NCBI RefSeq assembly: GCF_010731875.1
Contig: NZ_AP022595.1
Location: 1,364,001 to 1,428,000 of the forward strand
Reading direction: 5' to 3'
From: Mycolicibacterium sarraceniae
GTDB lineage: Bacteria; Actinomycetota; Actinomycetes; Mycobacteriales; Mycobacteriaceae
DNA: 64,000 nt
In this document: positions 16,997 through 27,448 of the stretch, piece after piece
Layout of the letters: each line of letters begins with the position of its first letter
Position numbering within the stretch: the first letter of the stretch is position 1
Program-made: the position numbers and the translations under genes
The notes under the pieces: generated by a model
Seen by the model: only the letters and a program-made list of their open reading frames with translations
The model's database searches: none
Told to the model about the DNA's origin: nothing

Positions 16997-18574
16997 CTAA
17001 AGCGCCTCGAGGATCTCGTTCTTGAGCACCTCGGCCTGGGTGCCGAACACGGCCTGGACGCTGTTACCGATGTCGATCACCCCGGCGGCGCCCAGGAGGC
17101 GAAGGCGGTTCTGGTCGACTTTGGCGGTGTCAACCACCTCCATCCGCAGGCGGGTGATGCAGGCGTCGACGTTGCGCAGGTTCTCCCGGCCACCGAACGC
17201 GGCGATGAGTTGTTCGGCCTTGCTGTCAACGGCGGCCGGGGCAGCGGTGCCTCCGCCGACGGAGCCTCCCACCTCGACCGCGGTGGCCGATTCTCCGCCG
17301 TCGCCGAGGTTGGCCCGCTCCTCGGCGTCGAACTCGGCTTCGGGCTCGCGCCCCGGGGTCCGCATGTTCCACTTCGTGATCACGAATCGGAACAGCAGGT
17401 AGTACACCGCGAAGTACACCAGGCCCATCACGATCAACAGCGGGACGTTCTTCGCCGCGGGCGCATTGCCGTAGAGCACCAAATCGATCAGCCCCGCCGA
17501 GAACGAGAACCCGAGATGGATATCGAGCAGGTAGGCGATGGCCAGCGACAGTCCGGTCAGCACGGCATGCACGACGTAGAGCGGAAACGCCACGAACATG
17601 AAGGCGAACTCCAGCGGTTCGGTCACACCGGTGAGGAACGCAGTCAGCGCGGCGGCGGCCAGGATGCCGACCGCGACCTTGCGCTGCTTCTTGTTCGCGA
17701 CGTGGATCATCGCCAGCGCCGCGGCGGGCAGGCCGAACATGAGGATCGGGTAGAAACCGGCCGTGTACGCGCCGCCGGTCGGGTCGCCCGCGGTGAAGCG
17801 CGGGATGTCACCGGTGACCAGCTTGCCGCCCGGCGTTTGATAGTCGCCGTAGAGGAACCAGATGTAGGAGTTCGGAATGTGGTGCAGGCCAAGCGGTATC
17901 AGCATGCGGTTGGCGAATCCGTAGACGAACGCACCGAGTGCCCCCGCACCGGTGATGAACTTGCCGAGCCCGGTCAGGCCCGCATCGAAGACCGGGTAGA
18001 AATAACTCAGTGCGAAAGCCAGGAACAATACCGCCACCGACACCACGATCGGTACGAAGCGCCGACCCCCGAAGAAGCCGAGATAGGACGGCAGCGCGAT
18101 CGTGTGGTAACGGTCGAACAGCCATGCCGTGAGCAGGCCGACGACAATCCCGCCGAACACCTTGTAGTCGATCTGCGCCTGTTCGCCGGCTTTGTTGAGC
18201 TGACCGGCGAGCACGAACGGCGACATCGTCTTGAACACCGCCTGCATCACCAGGTATCCGACCGCGGCCGCCAGCGCGGTCGAACCGTCGGCCTTGCGGG
18301 CGAAGCCGATCGCGACACCGATGGCGAACAGCAGCGGCAGATTGTCGAACAACGCCCCACCGGCGGCACTCATAGCCTGGAAGAACGGCCCGATCACCGG
18401 CACCTTGATCCGGCCCAGCAGGTCGTCCTGGCCCAGCCGCAGCAGGATTCCCGCCGCCGGGAGCACGGCTATCGGCAACATCAGGCTCTTGCCGAGACGT
18501 TGCAGCTGCGCGAAGCCCGGTATTCGGAGTCCCGACTTCTGCTGTGCCCCTGAATCTTTGGCGGTTTCGCTCAT
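16997..18574 (-). CDS. nagE: PTS N-acetylglucosamine transporter subunit IIBC
   Basis: The 525-residue protein fuses an EIIC membrane domain (about residues 20-395, around ten helices, with FLTGVTEPLEFAFMF) to a linker and an EIIB domain whose phosphorylated Cys is in NVDACITRLR (Cys472). It imports the sugar and phosphorylates it to the 6-phosphate. Specificity for N-acetylglucosamine is inferred from the divergent neighbours crr, nagB and nagA. The first residues and the ATG at 18574 are preceded by AGGGAGG. No EIIA domain is fused; the separate crr gene supplies it. Confidence 0.9.
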   Translation of the reverse strand: MSETAKDSGAQQKSGLRIPGFAQLQRLGKSLMLPIAVLPAAGILLRLGQDDLLGRIKVPVIGPFFQAMSAAGGALFDNLPLLFAIGVAIGFARKADGSTALAAAVGYLVMQAVFKTMSPFVLAGQLNKAGEQAQIDYKVFGGIVVGLLTAWLFDRYHTIALPSYLGFFGGRRFVPIVVSVAVLFLAFALSYFYPVFDAGLTGLGKFITGAGALGAFVYGFANRMLIPLGLHHIPNSYIWFLYGDYQTPGGKLVTGDIPRFTAGDPTGGAYTAGFYPILMFGLPAAALAMIHVANKKQRKVAVGILAAAALTAFLTGVTEPLEFAFMFVAFPLYVVHAVLTGLSLAIAYLLDIHLGFSFSAGLIDLVLYGNAPAAKNVPLLIVMGLVYFAVYYLLFRFVITKWNMRTPGREPEAEFDAEERANLGDGGESATAVEVGGSVGGGTAAPAAVDSKAEQLIAAFGGRENLRNVDACITRLRMEVVDTAKVDQNRLRLLGAAGVIDIGNSVQAVFGTQAEVLKNEILEAL

Positions 18575-18684
18575 GACGGGACGACCTCCCTCTGTCGCAG
18601 CACAGCCGAAGCTTAAACAAACCTTCCCATGTGAGACGAAGTTTTCGCCACGCCTGCGTGCGCCGAGTCTCTATTGTCGGATCG

Positions 18685-19155
18685 ATGAGCACCACACCCG
18701 TCCACGCGCCGGTACCCGGACGCGCCGTCGCTCTCGGAGATGTACCCGATCCTGTGTTCTCCCAAGCCATGGTGGGGTACGGCGCTGCGGTCGATCCGCC
18801 ACATGAGGTGATCGACGCGGTGGCACCCGTCAGCGGGCGGCTCCTCAAGCTGATGCCGCACGCGTACATCGTTATGACGAGTGAGAACGTCGGCGTTCTG
18901 GTCCATCTCGGGCTCGACACGGTGGCGCTGAAAGGTGTGGGCTTTTGCGCCCACGTCGCCGAGGGCGACACCGTGATCGCCGGCCAGACGGTGATCACCT
19001 ACGACGTTCCGGCGGTGGTGGCCGCAGGCCTGAATCCCGTCGTTCCCGTCGTCGTCATGGACGAGCGTGAGCCGGGTAACGTCGTCGTTGGCGACTCGGT
19101 CGCTGAGAATGCTGTAATCGCCTCTGGCTCAGCACTTTTCACAGCTACCAAATAG
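18685..19155 (+). CDS. crr: PTS glucose-family EIIA component
   Basis: The 156-residue soluble protein has the EIIA-Glc fold. The phosphorylation site is His74 in GVLVHLGLDTV, with the second conserved His59 in LMPHAYI, matching the His pair of E. coli EIIA-Glc. It accepts phosphate from HPr and passes it to the EIIB domain of the divergently encoded transporter. It is followed after 11 bases by nagB, with nagA next, forming a crr-nagB-nagA operon. The 110-base divergent gap to nagE probably holds both promoters. Confidence 0.9.
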   Translation: MSTTPVHAPVPGRAVALGDVPDPVFSQAMVGYGAAVDPPHEVIDAVAPVSGRLLKLMPHAYIVMTSENVGVLVHLGLDTVALKGVGFCAHVAEGDTVIAGQTVITYDVPAVVAAGLNPVVPVVVMDEREPGNVVVGDSVAENAVIASGSALFTATK

Positions 19156-19166
19156 GGCTGGGGTCG

Positions 19167-19952
19167 ATGGAAGTAATAATCGGTGAGGACACCCGACAGA
19201 TCGGCGCCATCGCGGCCGACGCGATCGAGGCGCTGCTGAACCGCAAACCAACGGCGGTTCTGGGGCTCGCGACCGGCTCGTCACCGCTGTCGATCTACGA
19301 CGAACTGGCTGACCGCTACGAGGCTGGACGCCTCACATTTCGTCAGGCCAGCGGCTTCACCCTAGACGAGTACGTCGGGCTGCCCGCCGAGCATCCCGAG
19401 CGCTACCGCAACGTGATTGACGCGGTATTCGTCTCGCGCGTCGACTTCGCCCCGGACGCGGTGGCCGGTCCCGACGGGCTCGCCGCCGACGTTGCGCAGG
19501 CATGTGCGGGTTACGAGGATGCGATCGCCTTAGCAGGCGGTGTCGATCTGCAGATTCTGGGTATCGGCACCGACGGCCACATCGGTTTCAACGAGCCCGG
19601 CTCGTCGCTGGCCTCACGCACCAGGATTAAAACGCTGACGCGCCAAACGCGTATCGACAACGCCCGCTTCTTCGACGGTGACGTCGACCGCGTCCCGACG
19701 CACTGTCTGACCCAGGGGCTGGGCACCATCATGGCGGCCCGCCACGTGATCCTGGTGGCCACCGGGCGCACCAAAGCCGAAGCGGTGCACCAGCTCGTCG
19801 AGGGACCGGTGAGCGCGATGTGGCCGGCGACCATCCTGCAACACCACCGCCACGTGACCGTGCTGCTCGACAGCGGTGCAGCCCGCCGGCTACAGCTCGT
19901 CGACTACTACCGGGAGACTTATTCGTCCAAACCGAAGTGGCAGGGCATCTGA
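19167..19952 (+). CDS. nagB: Glucosamine-6-phosphate deaminase
   Basis: The 261-residue enzyme converts glucosamine 6-phosphate to fructose 6-phosphate and ammonia. It has the NagB signatures GLATGSSPLSIYDEL, FTLDEYVGL (catalytic Asp), and LGIGTDGHIGFNEPGS with the Asp-x-His pair and following Glu. Length equals that of compact NagB enzymes. It sits between crr and nagA; the nagA GTG follows its TGA directly. A second paralogue is encoded at 23116-23886, so this organism has two copies within 4 kb. Confidence 0.93.
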   Translation: MEVIIGEDTRQIGAIAADAIEALLNRKPTAVLGLATGSSPLSIYDELADRYEAGRLTFRQASGFTLDEYVGLPAEHPERYRNVIDAVFVSRVDFAPDAVAGPDGLAADVAQACAGYEDAIALAGGVDLQILGIGTDGHIGFNEPGSSLASRTRIKTLTRQTRIDNARFFDGDVDRVPTHCLTQGLGTIMAARHVILVATGRTKAEAVHQLVEGPVSAMWPATILQHHRHVTVLLDSGAARRLQLVDYYRETYSSKPKWQGI

Positions 19953-21083
19953 GTGCTGCTGACCGCCCAGACCCTGCTGACCGGCCGAGAGTCGTTGCAG
20001 CCGGGGTGGATCGAGGTTTCGGGCACCAGGGTGCGCGCCCTCGGTGCAGGGATGCCGCCCCGGCCCGCGGACCGAGATCTGCACACCGTGGCGCCGGGCT
20101 TCGTCGACACCCACAGCCACGGCGGGGGCGGTTCTGATTTCTCGGCCGCAACCCGTGCCGACACGGTGGCCGCGACAGACCTGCATCGCCGGCACGGCAC
20201 CACGAGCCTGGTCGCGTCACTGGTGTCGGCCGGACCGGCCGATCTCCTGCACCAGGTCGAGGTGTTGGCCGGCCAGGTGCGCGACGGACTGATCGCCGGT
20301 GTCCATCTGGAGGGGCCGTGGCTGGCGGTCCAGCGCTGTGGAGCCCACGATCCGGTCTTGTTGCGCGATCCGGATCCCGGTGAGCTCGAGACCGTCCTGC
20401 GCGCGAGTGGCGGAACCATCCGGATGGTCACCCTGGCACCGGAGCGCAACGGCGGCGTCGCGGCAATCGAGCGGATCGTGGCGGCCGGTGCGGTGGCCGC
20501 GGTCGGGCATACCGAGGCCACCTACGAGCAGACACGGGCGGCCATCGACGCGGGCGCAACGGTCGGCACGCACCTGTTCAACGCGATGCGCTCGATCCAC
20601 CACCGCGAACCCGGCCCGGTGATCGCGCTGCTGGAAGACCCGCAGGTCACCGTCGAGCTGATCGCCGACGGCGTCCACATCGACGCCGCGCTGTACCGGC
20701 ACGTGACCAGAGCCGCCGGCCCCGACCGGCTGTCGCTGATCACGGACGCGATGGCCGCGACGGGGGCCGGCGACGGGCGCTATCGGATCGGACGGATGGA
20801 CGTCGAGGTCGCCGGCGGCGTCGCCAGCCTGGCCGGCACCGCCACCATCGCGGGCAGCACGGCGACGATGGATCGAGTGTTCCGGTTCGCGGTCGCCCAT
20901 AGCGGTCTGCCCCGCGACGAGGCGCTGCTGGTCGCCGTGCGGCAATCCTCGATGAATCCGGCTCGCGCGCTGGGACTTCCATCCCCGGAACTGGCCGTCG
21001 GCGCGCGCGCCGACCTGGTCGTGCTCGATGCCGACCTCGCGGTGGTCGACGTGCTGCACGACGGTACATGGGTGCCTCGCTGA
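19953..21083 (+). CDS. nagA: N-acetylglucosamine-6-phosphate deacetylase
   Basis: The 376-residue amidohydrolase removes acetate from GlcNAc-6-phosphate, giving the substrate of NagB. Metal and substrate motifs are DTHSHGGGG (about 52-60), VHLEGPW, GHTEATYEQ, THLFNAMRS and TDAMAATG. It begins at a GTG directly after the nagB stop. It completes the pathway transporter, deacetylase, deaminase. The C-terminus has the usual composite beta domain (GARADLVVLDADL). No oddity is seen. Confidence 0.93.
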   Translation: MLLTAQTLLTGRESLQPGWIEVSGTRVRALGAGMPPRPADRDLHTVAPGFVDTHSHGGGGSDFSAATRADTVAATDLHRRHGTTSLVASLVSAGPADLLHQVEVLAGQVRDGLIAGVHLEGPWLAVQRCGAHDPVLLRDPDPGELETVLRASGGTIRMVTLAPERNGGVAAIERIVAAGAVAAVGHTEATYEQTRAAIDAGATVGTHLFNAMRSIHHREPGPVIALLEDPQVTVELIADGVHIDAALYRHVTRAAGPDRLSLITDAMAATGAGDGRYRIGRMDVEVAGGVASLAGTATIAGSTATMDRVFRFAVAHSGLPRDEALLVAVRQSSMNPARALGLPSPELAVGARADLVVLDADLAVVDVLHDGTWVPR

Positions 21084-21179
21084 GGATCCGCACGGGTGTG
21101 CGAATTTCTGTCGGACCCTTGGTGCATGGTGTCGGTGAGCCGCAACACACCGCCACGCACCGCAGAAAGGGACCCCGCT

Positions 21180-21644
21180 ATGTGCTGGATATGCGATCAC
21201 CCAGACCGCACCATCGCCGACTACCTCGACGAGGTGCGCGGAAAGATTCTGCGGCGGGGCTGGACAGTGCAATACGTCGAGTCCCCACAGCTGCCGTTCG
21301 CCTACACGATCGGGTTGAGCGACTACGACGTGCCCGAGCTGATGATCACCAACGTGTCGCCGCAGCGCGCCCTTCGGGTGCTCAATGGGGCGGCCGAACA
21401 CATCCTTCGAGGCATGGAACTCACTGCGGGGCAACAGTTCACGCTATGCGGCTGTCCCATGCTGGAGGTCGTCAACGTCGACCATCCCGACGCGCACATG
21501 GGTTTCGCAGTCGCCCTGTACGGACCTATTCGCGCCCTGCAGCTGGTGTGGGCGGACGGCCGGGGTCGCTGGCCGTGGGCGGCGGACTTCTGTGATCGCG
21601 AAAGCCGCCAACCGGTGTTGGGCGTCCGCGCCAGGGCCGCCTGA
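21180..21644 (+). CDS. DUF4262 family protein
   Basis: The 154-residue protein starts MCWICDHPDRTIADY, with AAAGGGA before the ATG. Phrases such as PFAYTIGLSDYDVPELMI and the LTAGQQFTL region are typical of DUF4262, a family without known function common in actinobacteria. Three of its four Cys lie in CWIC and CGC contexts, so metal binding is possible (inference). It follows nagA by 96 bases, but nothing links it functionally to amino-sugar metabolism. Confidence 0.75.
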   Translation: MCWICDHPDRTIADYLDEVRGKILRRGWTVQYVESPQLPFAYTIGLSDYDVPELMITNVSPQRALRVLNGAAEHILRGMELTAGQQFTLCGCPMLEVVNVDHPDAHMGFAVALYGPIRALQLVWADGRGRWPWAADFCDRESRQPVLGVRARAA

Positions 21645-22703
<1,059 letters not shown>

Positions 22704-23115
22704 CTGCGAATCGCACTGCAGTCCGTTGCGCGTTCTGTTGCCCAAACCCCTTTGTCCGGCCAGATTCTCGCCAGGCTCGCCGTTGCCGAGCGAGTCGTGA
22801 TCCGAGCGATACAGCACATCTCGCCGAGATCGACCCCGACGAGCTCGTCAAGGAACTCGTCGTCGCCAACGTGACCAACCTGGTTCGTGATAGAGCCAAG
22901 CTGAACCGCGTCTTTCAAGACATCGGCCCAGCCGCGTCACATCGGCCGAAACCGTATTGGTGCTCTCGATCGTCGGCGCGTTCCACCCATTCCAGTGGTT
23001 CGACATCGTCTCCGCCGCGATCATCTTGTGGTTGATGTCGTTGATCTTCCGGTTGTCGTTGTCCGGCCCGTCGAACGACGGCAGCCAGAGCAACTGGTCG
23101 GCGGCTGACCCGGCG
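22704..23115. other. Gap with coding-like orphan fragments on both strands
   Basis: No complete gene is seen. On the plus strand about 22808-22930 reads DTAHLAEIDPDELVKELVVA then NVTNLVRDRAKLNRVFQDIG, a convincing helical piece without a start. On the minus strand 23093 down to about 22920 reads LLWLPSFDGPDNDNRKINDI then NHKMIAAETMSNHWNGWNAP, with G or C at nearly every third codon position. I recognise neither. Both look like remnants of genes lost between the Ag85 gene and the second nagB. Confidence 0.4.
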
Positions 23116-23886
23116 TCAGTTGATGGCCATCACGCGGGCGGCCTCGCGGTACTCCTCAGCCAGCGTGAGCTCACCCGCCGCGGCCTCGTCGAGTATCACC
23201 ACGGCGTCGCGGTGCTGCTGCAGGATCGAGGCCGGGCAGAATGCCGAGACCGGCCCTTCGACGGCGCGCGCTATCGCGGGTGCCTTCGCCGCACCGGTCG
23301 CGATCAGCAGGGCGACCCGAGCCTCCATGATGGTGCCCAGGCCCTGCGTGACGCAGCGGACGGGAACGTCCGCCGGGACGCCGAAGAATCGCGCGTTGTC
23401 CTGCCGCGTCGAGCGCGCCAGCGGTGCCACCCGGGTGCGCGACACCAACGATGAGGTCGGCTCGTTGAATCCCAGGTGGCCATTGCGGCCGATCCCGAGG
23501 ATCTGCAGATCGACCCCGCCGGCGGCAGCGATGGCCGCCTCGTATTGACGGCACCTGGAGTCCAGGTCGTCACCCACTCCGATCGGCACGTGTACCCGCT
23601 CGGGATCGAGCCGCAGGGGTTGGGCCACGATGGTGTGAATGAAGTAGGTGTAGCTGCGCGGGTCGCTCGCCGCCAGGCCTACGTACTCGTCGAGTGCGAA
23701 TACCGTCACCGCCGACATCTCCAGCCCGGTCTGCACCCGCGCGGCCAATTCGGCGTACAACCCCTGTGGGCTCGTCCCGGTCGCCACGCCGAGCACGGCG
23801 TTCGGCTTTCGGGCTACCAGCGATGTGACGATGTCCGCCGCCGCGGCGGCCGCCGCCACGGGGTCCGCGACGATGATGATCTTCAT
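23116..23886 (-). CDS. nagB: Second glucosamine-6-phosphate deaminase paralogue
   Basis: The 256-residue protein has every NagB landmark: GVATGTSPQGLYAEL, FALDEYVGL, and LGIGRNGHLGFNEPTS, where the first copy has TDGHIGF, so the Asp before Gly-His is here Asn. It is clearly diverged from the copy at 19167 and is divergent from a GntR/HutC regulator that probably controls it. It may act on a related amino-sugar phosphate or give inducible extra capacity. The Asp-to-Asn change close to the catalytic His could alter ring-opening chemistry (inference). Confidence 0.88.
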   Translation of the reverse strand: MKIIIVADPVAAAAAAADIVTSLVARKPNAVLGVATGTSPQGLYAELAARVQTGLEMSAVTVFALDEYVGLAASDPRSYTYFIHTIVAQPLRLDPERVHVPIGVGDDLDSRCRQYEAAIAAAGGVDLQILGIGRNGHLGFNEPTSSLVSRTRVAPLARSTRQDNARFFGVPADVPVRCVTQGLGTIMEARVALLIATGAAKAPAIARAVEGPVSAFCPASILQQHRDAVVILDEAAAGELTLAEEYREAARVMAIN

Positions 23887-23926
23887 CAGACCTCATTCCT
23901 TGTATAACGATGTAAGAGAACCAAGG

Positions 23927-23947
23927 CCCCGCAGTTATGCTGCGGGG
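23927..23947. promoter_or_regulatory. Perfect 8-bp hairpin in the nagB2-gntR intergenic region
   Basis: CCCCGCAG and CTGCGGGG are separated by TTATG. No T-run follows, so it is not a standard terminator. It lies 28 bases upstream of the regulator's GTG, beside a possible TATAAC -10 box at 23903-23908, and may be an operator or a 5' leader stem. Confidence 0.35.
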
Positions 23948-23974
23948 ACGACGGCAGCCGATAGGGGAGGATTC

Positions 23975-24835
23975 GTGACCGACGCCGCGGGATCGCAGCG
24001 CCCGGCGCCGCGCGCCGGTACCCCCGGCCGCACCCTGCGGTACCAACATGTCTACGACCTCGTGGTTTCGCTGATCGAGCACGAGGGGCTGCGCGAGGGC
24101 GATCAGCTGCCCAGTACCGCCGAACTCGCCGAGATGGCCGGAGTCAGCGTGATCTCGGTGCGCCGCGCCCTCGACGAACTGACCCACAACGGGAAGATCA
24201 CTCGCCATCAGGGCGTCGGCATCTTCGTCGCCCCGCAGCGGATGCTCAGCGAGCCCTCGCGGCCCGGCGCGCTCCTGGAGACGTTCAAGGGGCAGGGCGA
24301 GAACGTTCAGGACGAGGTTCAACTCGACACCGAACTGGTGAGCATGGTGGTGGGCTTGCCCAACGGCAAGCATGCGACGGCACTGAGCATCGATGCGGGA
24401 CAACCCGTCTGGGAGATCTGCCGGGTCCGCCGAATGGGCGGGGTGCCCAAGGTTCTCGAAACGGCGGTGCTGCCACTGACCTTGGTGCCGGCCCTCGACG
24501 AGCAGCGGCTGGCAGCCGGGGAGTCGCTCTACGGGTATCTCGCCGAGCGGTACGGATTCACCGACGAGTTCGTCGAGCAGGTTTTTGAAGTCGATCAGCC
24601 GAACTCGTTGGAGCGAAACCATCTGCGGCTGAGCTCGAAAGATCATGTGGTGCGCATTCGCGGCGTCAGCGTGGACGCCGCGGGCGTGGCATTCGACAGT
24701 TTCCAGCAGACGTATCCCGCGCGCGAGTTCGTGTTCTACATCTCCGGCGCCTCCGGTCGCCGCCTGATGGAACCCGACCCCAGCGGCTCGTGGTCGGTTC
24801 GCCCGCTCGGGAGGACGGCGGCGCCGCAGCGGTGA
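23975..24835 (+). CDS. GntR/HutC-family regulator with UTRA domain
   Basis: The 286-residue regulator starts at a GTG preceded by AGGGGAGG. The winged helix is at about residues 22-90 (LPSTAELAEMAGVSVISVRR, then DELTHNGKITRHQGVGIFV), followed by a UTRA effector domain ending in FQQTYPAREFVFYIS. HutC-type regulators such as NagR and DasR sense GlcNAc-6-P or GlcN-6-P. Divergence from the second nagB and closeness to nagE/crr/nagA make it the candidate repressor of the amino-sugar genes, though it could instead serve the adjacent peptide-transport cluster. Confidence 0.85.
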   Translation: MTDAAGSQRPAPRAGTPGRTLRYQHVYDLVVSLIEHEGLREGDQLPSTAELAEMAGVSVISVRRALDELTHNGKITRHQGVGIFVAPQRMLSEPSRPGALLETFKGQGENVQDEVQLDTELVSMVVGLPNGKHATALSIDAGQPVWEICRVRRMGGVPKVLETAVLPLTLVPALDEQRLAAGESLYGYLAERYGFTDEFVEQVFEVDQPNSLERNHLRLSSKDHVVRIRGVSVDAAGVAFDSFQQTYPAREFVFYISGASGRRLMEPDPSGSWSVRPLGRTAAPQR

Positions 24836-24854
24836 TCGCACGACGGGCGGATGC

Positions 24855-26501
24855 TCAGGACCCACGGTGCTGCTGCGGATCGAGACCGGGAACGCTGTCC
24901 AACAACTTCCTGGTGTAGGGCTCGGTGGGCTCACGCACGATTCGCCACGGGTCCCCGACCTCGACGATACGGCCGTCCCGCATCACCACGATCCGATCGG
25001 CATGCGCCACCGCGGTGGACAGGTCGTGGGTAATCATCAGGATTCCCATCCGGTGCTCGCGGCGCAGCCGGTCGAGCAGTTCGAGGACACCGGTGCGCAC
25101 CGATACGTCCAGCATCGACACCGGTTCGTCAGCCAGTAGCAGCCGCGGACGGAGTATCAGACTGGCCGCGATCGCAACCCGTTGCCGCTGACCGCCCGAC
25201 AGTTCGTGCGGGTAGCGTGCTGCCACTACCTCCGGGTCTAGGCCCACCTCGCGCAACGTCTCGGCCACCAATGCCCGCCGGTGCCGCCGATCACCGCCGA
25301 TGCCGTGCACCAGCAGCGGTTCAGCCACGGTGTCCTCGACACGGAGCCGACCGTCGAGAGCCTCGTAAGGGTCCTGGTAGATCATCTGGACGTTGCGGCG
25401 CACCGGGCGCCAGGCCCGCGGGGTCAACCCCGTGACCTCGACGCCGTCGATCCGGATGGATCCTGACAACGCCGGTTGCATCCCCAGGATCGCCTGCAGC
25501 GTCGTGGTCTTGCCGCAACCCGACTGACCGACCAGAGCCACCAACTCGCCCTCCGCGACCTGAAGGCTGACATCGTCCACCGCGTTCGGGTGCTCGTCCC
25601 CCCCGCGCCGCGCGCCATACCCGACCCGCAGGTCAGTCACCTCGAGCAGGTTCGCGGGTGCGGCCGGACCCGGCTCGGCAGGGCGGACGTCGTCGATGTT
25701 GGGTGTCGACTCGAACAACTGCCGGGTGTAGGGATGCGCGGGCCGGTGATAGAGGTCGAAGACGTCAGCCTGCTCGACGATTCCACCGTCGCGCATGACG
25801 GCGGCCCGAGTGCAGGCCTGTGCGACCACCCCGAGGTCGTGGGTCACCAGCACCAGCGCCAATCCCAGCTCACCGGACAATCGCACCAGCAGCTGCAGCA
25901 CCTGGTCCTGCACCACCACGTCCAGCGCGGTGGTCGGCTCGTCGGCGAGCAACACCTTGGGATCGCAGGACAGCGCCATCGCGATCACCGCACGCTGCTT
26001 CATCCCACCGGAGAGCTGATGCGGGTAGCGGTCGGCGGTCTGTGCCGGCAGGCCGACAAGGTCGAGCAGCTCGCGCGTCCGTTGTACTGCGGCTTTACCG
26101 CGGGCGATGCCATGCACGCCGAGTGCCTCACCGATCTGCCAGCCGACCGTCCGGACCGGGTTGAAGGCACTCATCGCGCCCTGGAAGACCATGGCGATAT
26201 CGGTCCAGCGGTGCGGGCGGATGCTGGCCTCACCACGCTCGATGACGTTGGTGCCTGCGACCCTCACCTCACCGGCCACCGAGGCGGACGACGGCAACAG
26301 CCCCATCGCGGCCAGGATGGTTGTGGTTTTGCCGCAACCGGATTCGCCGACCAGGCCGACCCGTTCACCGGGCGCCACCGTCAGGTTGAGATCCCGGACG
26401 GTGTGCAGCGGGGGCCCGTTCCGACGGTCGCGCGGGTCGAACCAGACGTTGAGGTCGACGATCTCGAAAGCCGCGGGCCGGTTCGCCGGAGAATCTGTCA
26501 C
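24855..26501 (-). CDS. Dipeptide/oligopeptide ABC transporter, dual ATPase
   Basis: The 548-residue protein contains two complete nucleotide-binding domains (DppD-DppF type fusion). The first has Walker A GESGCGKT (52-59), signature LSGGM (163-167) and Walker B VLLADEP (183-189). The second has GQSGCGKT (325-332), LSGGQ (434-438) and LLLADEP (454-460). It powers the two permeases encoded upstream. Its GTG start overlaps the stop of the DppC-like permease by four bases. The order on the minus strand is permease B, permease C, ATPase, divergent from the binding lipoprotein. Confidence 0.93.
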   Translation of the reverse strand: MTDSPANRPAAFEIVDLNVWFDPRDRRNGPPLHTVRDLNLTVAPGERVGLVGESGCGKTTTILAAMGLLPSSASVAGEVRVAGTNVIERGEASIRPHRWTDIAMVFQGAMSAFNPVRTVGWQIGEALGVHGIARGKAAVQRTRELLDLVGLPAQTADRYPHQLSGGMKQRAVIAMALSCDPKVLLADEPTTALDVVVQDQVLQLLVRLSGELGLALVLVTHDLGVVAQACTRAAVMRDGGIVEQADVFDLYHRPAHPYTRQLFESTPNIDDVRPAEPGPAAPANLLEVTDLRVGYGARRGGDEHPNAVDDVSLQVAEGELVALVGQSGCGKTTTLQAILGMQPALSGSIRIDGVEVTGLTPRAWRPVRRNVQMIYQDPYEALDGRLRVEDTVAEPLLVHGIGGDRRHRRALVAETLREVGLDPEVVAARYPHELSGGQRQRVAIAASLILRPRLLLADEPVSMLDVSVRTGVLELLDRLRREHRMGILMITHDLSTAVAHADRIVVMRDGRIVEVGDPWRIVREPTEPYTRKLLDSVPGLDPQQHRGS

Positions 26502-27448
26502 AGCGCCTCCTTGCCACGTCCGACCAGTGGGCGGATCCGCCAGGGTCTGACCGATAGGTGCGACGAGCGGAGCCGAGGATTCAGCTCATCCTCGATCGAG
26601 TTGCCGATCAGGTAGCAACCGACAATCAGCGCGGCGACACACACCCCGGCGGGCACGATGGCCCACCACGCTCCGGTGCTGATCGCACCGCGCAAGAAGG
26701 CGTGCTCGATGATGGTCCCCCAGGTCACCGCGGTCGGGTCGGATAGACCGAGGAAGGCCAGCGCCGTCTCGTTGGTGACTGCGACGGTGATCGCCAGAAC
26801 GGTGTTGGCGATCAGCAGAGGTCCCAGCTGGGGCAAGATGTGCGTCGCGATAATCCGGGTGTGTCCGGCACCGATCGAGGCCGCCCGCCGCACGTAGACG
26901 CGTTCGCGCAGCGTCTTGACCTGCGCCCGCACCACGCGGGCAGTACTGGTCCACATCAGCACGCCGATCACGATGATGACGTGGCTGAGTTTGGGTCCCC
27001 ACACCGCGGCCACCACGATCATCAACACGATCTGCGGCACCACGATGAAGTAGTCGGTGATCCGCATCAGCACCGTGTCGACCCAGCCACCGAAGTAGCC
27101 CGACAGCACCCCGATGACGGTGCCGATCACGATCGCGATGACGGCCGCCGTGAAGCCGACGAAGATCGAGATTCGACCACCCTGGAGCACCAGGCTGAGC
27201 ATGTCGATGCCACCGTCGTCGCAGCCGAGCCAATGCGATGAGGAAGGCCGCTCGAACACCCCGCAGGTGGGATTGGAAGTGCTGTAGGGCTGGAGGAACT
27301 TGGCGAACAGCGACAGCACCAGGAACAGACCCACGATGACGAGGCCGGTGATCGCCTGCGGCGTGGCGATGACGGTGCGTAGGGCACCTCGGACACCGTA
27401 TCGGCGTCGGGGTTCGGCCGGCATGTTCGCGGCTGTGTCGCCGGTCAT
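26498..27448 (-). CDS. Peptide ABC transporter permease (DppC/OppC type)
   Basis: The 316-residue inner-membrane permease has an N-terminal helix (LVIVGLFLVLSLFAKFL), an insert with two Cys (NPTCGVFE and LGCDDGG), five further helices and the EAA loop (VYVRRAASIGAGHTRIIATH) that docks the ATPase. The start ATG overlaps the stop of the DppB-like gene (ATGA). It forms the heterodimeric channel with that protein for peptides or similar small molecules. Confidence 0.92.
   Translation of the reverse strand: MTGDTAANMPAEPRRRYGVRGALRTVIATPQAITGLVIVGLFLVLSLFAKFLQPYSTSNPTCGVFERPSSSHWLGCDDGGIDMLSLVLQGGRISIFVGFTAAVIAIVIGTVIGVLSGYFGGWVDTVLMRITDYFIVVPQIVLMIVVAAVWGPKLSHVIIVIGVLMWTSTARVVRAQVKTLRERVYVRRAASIGAGHTRIIATHILPQLGPLLIANTVLAITVAVTNETALAFLGLSDPTAVTWGTIIEHAFLRGAISTGAWWAIVPAGVCVAALIVGCYLIGNSIEDELNPRLRSSHLSVRPWRIRPLVGRGKEAL

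Noticed and set aside
16934..18553. Plus-strand open frame of 539 residues
   Set aside because: Antisense to nagE, whose EIIC and EIIB domains are unambiguous.
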